Origin: Planctomycetota bacterium
GTDB lineage: Bacteria > Planctomycetota > UBA1135 > GCA-002686595
Assembly: GCA_004296785.1 (NCBI GenBank)
Contig: SCVU01000422.1
Location: 1-9,097, forward strand
DNA length: 9,097 bases
Direction: 5' to 3'
Shown one piece after another: positions 1 through 5,444 of the stretch (the stretch's first letter is position 1; each line of letters opens with the position of its first letter). Under the pieces are notes generated by a model. The model saw only the letters and a program-made list of their open reading frames with translations, was not told the origin of the DNA and did no database searches. The position numbers were made by a program, and so were the translations under genes.

Positions 1-56
1 GCCCGCCTCGACTCCCCTGACTTCGCAGGTGCGAAGTCAGGGGAGTCGAGGCGGGC
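1..56. terminator. Perfect 26-bp inverted repeat, possible bidirectional terminator or intergenic palindromic element
   Basis: Positions 1-26 and 31-56 are exact reverse complements separated by a 4-nt loop (aggt), so either strand's RNA would fold into a 26-bp, GC-rich hairpin. It lies about 50 bp past the stop of the leftward FlhG-like gene, where a transcription end would be expected. No T-tract can be seen: the leftward exit lies beyond the window, and the rightward flank (tcaagacttcc) is not T-rich. The left arm begins at base 1, so the true stem could be longer. A dispersed REP- or MITE-like repeat is the main alternative reading. The hairpin is certain; its function is inferred. Confidence 0.6.
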
Positions 57-66
57 TCAAGACTTC

Positions 67-92
67 CAAGTCGGCGGAATCGAGGCGGGCTC
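67..92. repeat. Diverged direct copy of the palindrome's right arm
   Basis: These 26 bp match positions 33-58 at 22 of 26 sites, including an uninterrupted shared run TCGAGGCGGGCTC. The two copies are in the same orientation with a 34-bp period. The second unit has its own small hairpin just before and into it (gactt at 61-65 against aagtc at 68-72), a shortened version of the stem tip in the first unit. The arrangement looks like one repeat family present as an inverted copy (1-26), a direct copy (33-58) and a degenerate direct copy. It ends 14 bp before the stop of the FlhG-like gene. Confidence 0.55.
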
Positions 93-106
93 GGTACGTC
101 CGTCAA

Positions 107-1003
107 CTACCGCAGCGCGCGGCGCGAGCGCTCGAACACGCCCTGGCCGCCGACGGCCGGCGCGGCGACGCGGAACGGCTCCCAGCGCGCGACCTCGGCG
201 ATCGCCTGCGCGGCGGGCGAGGTCGGCGCCGAGAGAACGACCGGCAGCCGCTTCTCGACGCTCTCGACGACCGCGCGGTCGTCGGGCACCAACGCCAGCA
301 GCTCCGGCTTGCGCTCGAGGAAGCGCTGCGAGACGAACGAGAAGCGCTCCCAAGCCTCGCGGCCGACCTGCGGCGACGCGACCTTGTTGACGACGAGCCC
401 GGCGCGCACGGCCGGCGCGAGCGCGACCGCGCGCTTGTACGCCGCGTAGCCGTCCGACAGCGCCGTGACCTCGGTGCCGGTGACGATCACGAGCGCGGAA
501 CCCGCGGCGATCAGCGCCTGCGCGGCGAGGCCGAGGCCCGCCCCGTGGTCGACGATCACGACGTCGAAGCTCGTCTCGAGCTGCACCAGCGCGTGGAACA
601 GCCGATCGAGGTCGCGCCACGTCGGCTCCGCGTCGCGCGCACGGCCGACGCCGCCCGAGAGCAGGCGCAGTCCGCCCGGCCCCGGCACGAGCGACTGCAG
701 CACCGTGGCCTGACCGCCGGCGACGTGGCCGAGGTCGTAGCTCGGCTGCAGGCCGAGCAAGAGGTGGTCGTTCGCCCAACCGGTGTCGCAGTCGATCAGC
801 ACGACGCGCTCGCCGGCGCGCGCGAGCTGACACGCGAGGTTCGTCGACAGGATGCTCTTGCCGGTGCCGCCCTTGCCCGACGCGACCGACACCACGCGCG
901 CGAGCGGGGTCACCGCCGGCGGCCTCGCGGCGTCGCGCTCACCGCGCGCCCCCGCCGCCTGTTCCACCAGGCGGCGTGCGCCATCGGCCAGCTTGGCCCA
1001 CAT
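107..1003 (-). CDS. FlhG/MinD-like (ParA/MinD superfamily) P-loop ATPase
   Basis: This is a 298-residue deviant-Walker-A ATPase. The P-loop is SGKGGTGKS at residues 42-50, with signature Lys44 and P-loop Lys49. Switch I is IDCDTGWAN at 70-78 and switch II is VDHGAGLG at 141-148. The pattern IDCDxGxAN...LLLG, the motif TEVTALSDGYAAYK at 167-180, the conserved RFLE segment near 217, and a C-terminal SPAAQAI resemble FlhG/YlxH, which places and counts flagella with the GTPase FlhF, more than MinD or ParA. The N-terminus (LADGARRLVEQ, 5-15) resembles a degraded form of FlhG's DQAxxLR motif, which stimulates FlhF. No FlhF, FliA or other flagellar gene is in the window, so a general polar-positioning ATPase is also possible. 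The ATG at 1003 fits family length; a GGAG about 10 nt upstream is a modest ribosome-binding site. It lies 150 bp downstream of pyruvate kinase on the same strand. ATPase family is near certain, FlhG assignment moderate. Confidence 0.85.
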   Translation of the reverse strand: MWAKLADGARRLVEQAAGARGERDAARPPAVTPLARVVSVASGKGGTGKSILSTNLACQLARAGERVVLIDCDTGWANDHLLLGLQPSYDLGHVAGGQATVLQSLVPGPGGLRLLSGGVGRARDAEPTWRDLDRLFHALVQLETSFDVVIVDHGAGLGLAAQALIAAGSALVIVTGTEVTALSDGYAAYKRAVALAPAVRAGLVVNKVASPQVGREAWERFSFVSQRFLERKPELLALVPDDRAVVESVEKRLPVVLSAPTSPAAQAIAEVARWEPFRVAAPAVGGQGVFERSRRALR

Positions 1004-1153
1004 GCCTAGGCGGCTCCGGCTCCATCGGCGCCTGCGCGGGGAACGCGGCAGCGCTGCGCGCGGCCGGCACGGGGATGCGACATGGTGGGGATCTCGGTGG
1101 GGACTGCCGTGACGGGGATCGGTGCCTGGCGTGCCGCTGGTTCGGTGCGGCGT

Positions 1154-2641
1154 TCAGTGCAGATCGATGCGCTCGCCGACGCGGTGCAACTTGACGACGT
1201 TGGTCGTGCGCGAGACGCCCGGCGGCACGCCGGCGACGAACACGACCTCTTCTCCGGGCACGACCCAGCGGCGCTCGAGCAGGCGCTCGCAGGCGAGCGC
1301 GAGCATCTCCTCGAGGCTGGTGAGGCGCGGGAACGCGAGCGGGCGCACGTGCGCGAGCAGCGTCATCGCATTCAGCGTCCGCTCGTGCGGCGAGAGCGCG
1401 ATGATCTCGGCGCCGGGGCGATAGCGCGAGATCAGCCGCACCGAGTTGCCGGTCTCGGTGAAGCACACGATCTTCGACAGCTTGAGCGCGCCGGCGGCAT
1501 CGGTCGCGGCGAGCGCGATCGCGTTCGAGAACGTCGGCTCGGACGAGCGGAACACGACGCGCGGCAGGTCGTTGTAGCGCTGGCTGTGCTCGACCGCGAG
1601 CGCGATGCGGTTCATCGTCGCGACCGACTCGACCGGGTACTTCCCGACCGCGGTCTCGGCCGACAGCATCAGCGCGTCGGTGCCGTCGAGCACCGCGTTC
1701 GCGATGTCGGCGACCTCGGCGCGCGTCGGGCGCGAGCTCTCGATCATCGACTCGAGCATCTCGGTCGCGGTGATCGCGAACTTGCCGGCGCGCAGCGCCG
1801 CCTGCAGCAGCGACTTCTGCACGAGCGGCAGGTGCTCGAGCTCGACCTCCACGCCGAGATCGCCGCGCGCGACCATGATCCCGTCGGACTCGGCGAGGAT
1901 CGCGTCGATGTTCGAGAGCGCGGCCAGGCGCTCGATCTTCGCGATCACCGGCATCCCCGGCGCGAGCTGGCGCACGGCGCGCACGTCGGCGGCCTCGCCG
2001 ACGAACGAGATGCCGAGCACGTCGACGCCGAGCGCGCGCGCGAGCTCGATGTCGGCGCGATCCTTCGGCGTCGGCAGTTCGAGCGCGATCGCGGAGTCGG
2101 GCAGATTGACGCCCTTGCGGTCGGAGACGACGCCGCCGCGCACGACGCGCGCGGTCAGGCGGTCGCCGAGGATCGACGCGGTCTCGAGCTCGACCGCGCC
2201 GTCGGCGAGGAAGATGCGATGGCCGCGCTGCAGCGCGTCGAGCGCGCCTTCGAAGTCGAAGCACAGCTCGCCGCGCGGCGCGGGACCGGGGCCGGCGCGG
2301 ATCACGACGATCTCGCCCGACTCGAGCGCGCGCGAGTGCTCCTCGAGCACGCCCATGCGCAGCTTCGGGCCCTGGATGTCGGCGAGCACGCCGACCGGCG
2401 TGCCGCGCTCGGCCGCGACCGCGCGCACCGCGTCGATGCGGCGCTTGTGATCTTCGCTCGTGCCGTGGCTGAAGTTCACGCGCGCGACCGACATGCCGGC
2501 CTCGACCAGCTCGCCGACGCGCCGTTCGGAAGCCGGCCCGAGCGTGGCGACGATCTTCGTGTGCGCGTGCCCCAGCGGCGCGACGCCCAGCGCCAGGCCG
2601 AGCGACGTATTGGCGGCGGGGAGCAGCGCGTTCTGGACCAT
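1154..2641 (-). CDS. pyk: Pyruvate kinase
   Basis: It converts phosphoenolpyruvate and ADP to pyruvate and ATP, the last step of glycolysis, in the cytosol. The 495-residue product has the full family order: HTKIVATLGPAS (27-38), NFSHG (56-60), the B-domain lid with DRKGVNLP (174-181), the active-site IAKIER (233-238, catalytic Lys235 and metal ligand Glu237), ARGDLG (258-263, metal ligand Asp261), TATEMLESMI (291-300) and LDGTDALMLSAETAVGKYP (318-335). A C-terminal regulatory domain occupies about 360-495. Length is slightly over the usual 470-480 because about 26 residues precede the HTKIVAT block. ATG at 2641 is the first in-frame ATG before that block, but its Shine-Dalgarno is weak (GAG 9 nt away), so the exact start is moderate. 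Two substitutions stand out: Lys93 at the position of muscle Glu117, and Glu294 where TQMLESM is more usual. It lies 83 bp behind the RluD-type gene, possibly cotranscribed. Confidence 0.97.
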   Translation of the reverse strand: MVQNALLPAANTSLGLALGVAPLGHAHTKIVATLGPASERRVGELVEAGMSVARVNFSHGTSEDHKRRIDAVRAVAAERGTPVGVLADIQGPKLRMGVLEEHSRALESGEIVVIRAGPGPAPRGELCFDFEGALDALQRGHRIFLADGAVELETASILGDRLTARVVRGGVVSDRKGVNLPDSAIALELPTPKDRADIELARALGVDVLGISFVGEAADVRAVRQLAPGMPVIAKIERLAALSNIDAILAESDGIMVARGDLGVEVELEHLPLVQKSLLQAALRAGKFAITATEMLESMIESSRPTRAEVADIANAVLDGTDALMLSAETAVGKYPVESVATMNRIALAVEHSQRYNDLPRVVFRSSEPTFSNAIALAATDAAGALKLSKIVCFTETGNSVRLISRYRPGAEIIALSPHERTLNAMTLLAHVRPLAFPRLTSLEEMLALACERLLERRWVVPGEEVVFVAGVPPGVSRTTNVVKLHRVGERIDLH

Positions 2642-2724
2642 CTCGACGGGCTCGACGAAATCTCTCGGGGCGCGAACAAACGCGCGCGGGCGAGCGGCGG
2701 ATTCTAGTGAGTTCGGCGCTGCGC

Positions 2725-3684
2725 TCAAAGCGCGCGGTGCAGGCGCAACCAATCCAGCAGCGCGACGAGATCCGCGGGCAGCGGGGCGTCGAACGCGAGC
2801 GCAGCGCCCGTGCGCGGGTGCGACAGCTCGAGCCGCGACGCGTGCAGCGCCTGGCGCGCCGGAATCGGCGCCTCGCGCGCCAGCGACGTGCGCCGGCGCC
2901 CGCGGTACAGCGGGTCGCCGAACAGCGGCATGTCGATCGCCTCGAGGTGCGCGCGCAGCTGGTGCGTGCGGCCGGTCTTCGGCTCGAGCTCGAGGAAGGC
3001 CGCGCCGTCGAAGCGCTCGAGCGTCCGGTAGAACGTGCTCGCGGGCTTGCCGTCGCCGTCGCGCGCGATCTGCACGCGGCCCTCGTTCTCGGCGGAGCGC
3101 GCCAGCGAGAACTCGATCCAGTCGGTGTCGAAGCGCGCTTCGCCCTGCACGATGCCGTGGTAGACCTTGCGCACGCGGCGCTCGCGGAACTGCTCGACGA
3201 GCGACGCGGCCGCGGCGTCGGAGCGCGCGAGCACCATCACGCCCGAGGTCTCGCTGTCGAGCCGGTGCACGATGCCCGGTCGATCCGCGCCCTGCGCGGC
3301 GGGCAGCGCGCCGAAGCGCGCGGTCGCGAGCTCGCTGACCGTGCCGCCGCGCACCGTCGTGCTCGGGTGCGCGACCATGCCCGCGGGCTTGTCGATCGCG
3401 ATGACGTCCTCGTCCTCGTAGAGCACGCGGAAGTCGAGGCCCGCGCGCGCGCCGGGCCGCACGTGCTCGGCGAGCTCGAGCGCGACCGCGATGCGCGCGC
3501 CGGTGTGCACGGTCTCCGACGGCCGCGTGGCGAGCTGGCCGTCGACGCGCACCTGCCCTTCCTCGATCAGCCGGCGCAGGCGCTCGCGCGACCAGCCGTC
3601 GACGAGCGCCGACAGCGCGCGGTCGAGCCGCTCGCCGTCGTGCTCCTCGGGGATCACGAAGTCCTGGACGCGTGCGTCGGGCAT
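2725..3684 (-). CDS. rluD: RluA/RluD-family 23S rRNA pseudouridine synthase
   Basis: It isomerises uridines to pseudouridine in RNA. RluD-type enzymes act on 23S rRNA helix 69 during ribosome assembly. The 319-residue product begins with an S4 RNA-binding domain (about 15-75, ERLDRALSALVDGWSRERLR). The catalytic domain follows, with YEDEDVIAIDKPAGMVAHPS (89-108), the hallmark HRLDSETSG (140-148, catalytic Asp143), RKVYHGIVQGE (172-182) and KTGRTHQLRAHL (236-247). Length and domain order match RluD; RluA lacks the S4 domain, and RluC cannot be excluded. The ATG at 3684 gives the expected N-terminus running straight into the S4 domain. An in-frame ATG at 3723 would add 13 unconvincing residues. 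Neither has a clear Shine-Dalgarno. The gene is divergent from the FGE-fold gene, and its first codons sit beside an inverted repeat (3688-3709). It is the first gene of the leftward rluD-pyk-ATPase series. Confidence 0.92.
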   Translation of the reverse strand: MPDARVQDFVIPEEHDGERLDRALSALVDGWSRERLRRLIEEGQVRVDGQLATRPSETVHTGARIAVALELAEHVRPGARAGLDFRVLYEDEDVIAIDKPAGMVAHPSTTVRGGTVSELATARFGALPAAQGADRPGIVHRLDSETSGVMVLARSDAAAASLVEQFRERRVRKVYHGIVQGEARFDTDWIEFSLARSAENEGRVQIARDGDGKPASTFYRTLERFDGAAFLELEPKTGRTHQLRAHLEAIDMPLFGDPLYRGRRRTSLAREAPIPARQALHASRLELSHPRTGAALAFDAPLPADLVALLDWLRLHRAL

Positions 3685-3687
3685 GGA

Positions 3688-3709
3688 CCGCGCATTGTGA
3701 CATGCGCGG
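3688..3709. promoter_or_regulatory. Inverted repeat in divergent intergenic region (operator or 5' UTR hairpin candidate)
   Basis: CCGCGCAT and ATGCGCGG form perfect 8-bp arms around a 6-nt spacer (tgtgac), in the 39-bp gap between the divergent rluD and FGE-fold genes. The element starts 4 nt before the rluD ATG and ends 14 nt before the candidate GTG start of the rightward gene. It could be a shared operator, or a hairpin in the rluD leader covering its initiation region. No convincing -35/-10 pair is visible on either strand here. Arms of this length also arise by chance in GC-rich DNA, so placement is the main support. Confidence 0.35.
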
Positions 3710-3713
3710 CCGC

Positions 3714-3718
3714 AGGAG
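3714..3718 (+). promoter_or_regulatory. Shine-Dalgarno AGGAG deciding a GTG start
   Basis: AGGAG lies 5 nt before an in-frame GTG at 3724. The ATG at 3754, ten codons later, has no purine-rich ribosome-binding site in range. This is the clearest Shine-Dalgarno in the window and favours translation of the FGE-fold gene from the GTG. Confidence 0.5.
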
Positions 3719-3723
3719 AGCAC

Positions 3724-5424
3724 GTGCGGACGCTAGGCTCTTGGCTCGCCAGCATGCAGACACGCCTGTCGCTCCGCCGCCGCGCACTCGCCGCGGCGCT
3801 CGCCGCGACGCTCGCGGCGCCCGGGCTCGCGCGCGCGCAGGAGGCCGCGCCGGCTCCGGGCCTGTTGCGCTACGCCGGCGGGCGCACGCTCGTCGGCACC
3901 GACGTGCAGTCGGCGCGCCGCTGGATCGGCGAGGGCGGCGCGGCGGACATCGCGAGCGAGACGCCGCGGCACGAGGTCGCGCTCGGCCCGTTCCAACTGA
4001 TGCCGACGGAGGTGACGAACGAGCAGTTCGAGTCCTTCGTGCGCGCGACCGGCGCACAACCGCCGCTCGACTGGGGCCGCGAAGCGCAGGAGGCCGCGCG
4101 CGCCGCGCACGTCGACGCGCAGTCGCGGCGGCGCGGAGCGACGGGCACTTCGGGCAGCTCGGGCACAGCGGCAGCGAACAGCGCGGCCGGCACGCCGCCG
4201 GCGGCGAGCGCGTTCCGCGCGGCCGCGTGGTGGGACGAGCACTGGACCGAAGCGAGCTGGCAGGTCGCGCCGGAGCACGCCGCGCTGCCGGTCGTGCACG
4301 TCGGCTTCGACGCGGCCGCGCTGTACGCGCACTGGGCCGGGCTGCGGCTGATGACCGAGGACGAGTTCCAGCACGCGTGCCGCGCCGGCGGCGCGGCGAA
4401 CTATCCGTGGGGCGACGCGTTCGAAGCGCGCCACGCGGCCACGTGGGAGCGCGGCGTCGCGCACGCGGAGCTCGTCGCGAGCTTCCCCGGCGGCACCACG
4501 CGCGAAGGCGCGCACGACCTCGTCGGCAACGTCTGGGAGTGGACGTCGAGCGAGTGGTCGCCGTTTCCCGGCTTCAAGGCGCTCAACGTCGACGTGTCGC
4601 TCGGCGGCGTGAAGCAGGTCGCGCAGCTCGAGCCGTCGTGGGATATCGGCTGGCGCGTCACGGTCGGCGGCGGCTACGACACGCGCCGCCTCGATGCGCG
4701 CTGCGCCGCGCGCGTCGGGCTCGATCCGACGGAGCGGCGACCGAACCTCGGTCTGCGCTGCGCGCGCTCGCTCGCGCCGGCGGCCGATCGCATCGCGTGG
4801 TGGAACGCGCGCGTGCTCGGACCGGACGCGAAGCGCGCGCTCGCGAAGCTCGAGCCCGCGCGCGGGCTCGTCGCCGAGCGTTGGCAGTCGCGCGTGCCGC
4901 CGGGGCGGCCGACGAATTACGCGGTGATCGATCGCTACGACGCACTGCTCGCGGTGCCGGTCGCGGCGCTCGACGTCGGATCGAAGAAGGCGCTCGAAGC
5001 GCTCGCGCAGGCGGCCGGGGGGTCGCTGTTGATCGGGATCGCCGAGAGCACGCTGCCGCTCGAGCTGCCGCGTCTGGAGCCGGGCGTCGCGCTGCTCGCC
5101 TGGCGCGCGCGCGCGCCGCTCGGCAGCGCGTCGCGCGGTCCGTTCGGCCGCGCGCTGCCGCCGTCGAGCGGCATGGAGGAGCTCTTGTTCCTCGACAAGA
5201 ACGGCGACTTCCTCGGCCGCGTCAACGGGATCTCGGTCGAGCTCGAGCGCACGAACCCGACCGCGGGCGCGGCTGCGCCCGTCAGCGCGTCCGGGAAGGA
5301 AGCGCGGATCCTCTTGCAGCTCTCGATCGCGTCGTCGATCCCCGAGCAGTCGATCGTGCTGCGCGCGGAGCTCGGGATCGCGGCGGATCTGATCGCCGGC
5401 GCGTGGTCGGGCCTAGGTCGCTGA
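3724..5424 (+). CDS. Exported FGE-sulfatase-fold (SUMF1-like) protein with uncharacterised C-terminal region
   Basis: The 566-residue product has an n-region containing SLRRRAL, a hydrophobic Ala/Leu stretch (21-35) and an ARA|Q cleavage site near 38, so it is exported by Sec or possibly Tat. Residues about 46-348 carry formylglycine-generating-enzyme fold motifs: TEVTNEQFESFV (95-106), LPVVHVGFDAAALYAHWAG then RLMTEDEF (188-215), YPWGD (227-231), GNVWEWTSSEW (268-278) and GGGYDT...RCAARVGLDP...NLGLRCA (315-347). The cysteine pair that binds copper in true FGE is absent: the GGSxxC-type site reads GGGYD, and the only cysteines are 219, 327 and 346. FGE catalysis is therefore unlikely; a structural, binding or other enzymatic role is possible. 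A Ser/Gly/Ala-rich insert occupies about 134-163. Residues about 355-566 match nothing I recognise. The start follows the Shine-Dalgarno before GTG 3724; ATG 3754 would give 556 residues with an equally good signal peptide. No sulfatase neighbour is present. Confidence 0.85.
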   Translation: MRTLGSWLASMQTRLSLRRRALAAALAATLAAPGLARAQEAAPAPGLLRYAGGRTLVGTDVQSARRWIGEGGAADIASETPRHEVALGPFQLMPTEVTNEQFESFVRATGAQPPLDWGREAQEAARAAHVDAQSRRRGATGTSGSSGTAAANSAAGTPPAASAFRAAAWWDEHWTEASWQVAPEHAALPVVHVGFDAAALYAHWAGLRLMTEDEFQHACRAGGAANYPWGDAFEARHAATWERGVAHAELVASFPGGTTREGAHDLVGNVWEWTSSEWSPFPGFKALNVDVSLGGVKQVAQLEPSWDIGWRVTVGGGYDTRRLDARCAARVGLDPTERRPNLGLRCARSLAPAADRIAWWNARVLGPDAKRALAKLEPARGLVAERWQSRVPPGRPTNYAVIDRYDALLAVPVAALDVGSKKALEALAQAAGGSLLIGIAESTLPLELPRLEPGVALLAWRARAPLGSASRGPFGRALPPSSGMEELLFLDKNGDFLGRVNGISVELERTNPTAGAAAPVSASGKEARILLQLSIASSIPEQSIVLRAELGIAADLIAGAWSGLGR

Positions 5425-5444
5425 GCTCACGTCGCTGAGCTCAC
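5417..5444. repeat. Tandem 14-bp duplication at the convergent gene ends
   Basis: GTCGCTGAGCTCAC occurs twice back to back (5417-5430 and 5431-5444), followed by a partial third copy (gtcgccgagc, 5445-5454, 9 of 10 matching). Each full copy contains the palindrome TGAGCTCA, which provides TGA on the plus strand and TGA on the minus strand. The FGE-fold gene stops in the first copy (5422-5424) and valS stops in the second (5441-5443). No hairpin terminator is visible between the two convergent genes. Confidence 0.85.

Noticed and set aside
1..92. Short CRISPR array
   Set aside because: The repeat copies are imperfect, one is inverted, and there are no uniform unique spacers or cas genes.
1006..1083. 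Possible 25-codon leader peptide just before the FlhG-like gene (minus strand)
   Set aside because: There is no Shine-Dalgarno, the composition is Arg/Ala-rich, and GC-rich spacers yield such frames by chance. There is no evidence of translation.
1082..2707. Plus-strand open frame antisense to pyruvate kinase (541 codons)
   Set aside because: Its composition is arginine- and aspartate-rich with no recognisable motif, and it lies opposite a gene with all pyruvate kinase signatures.
2707..3723. In-frame upstream extension of the FGE-fold gene running antisense across rluD
   Set aside because: The frame is open, but the sequence is low-complexity shadow of rluD. The real protein begins with a signal peptide after 3724.
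2642..4057. Upstream extension of the pyruvate kinase frame beyond 2641
   Set aside because: The frame stays open through rluD to 4057, but the extra residues are arginine-rich and opposite or out of frame with rluD. Pyruvate kinase needs no such N-terminus.
3724..5424. Assignment as a true sulfatase-activating formylglycine-generating enzyme or EgtB
   Set aside because: The catalytic cysteine pair of FGE is missing. EgtB would need a DinB-type domain with its histidine iron site, which is not seen.
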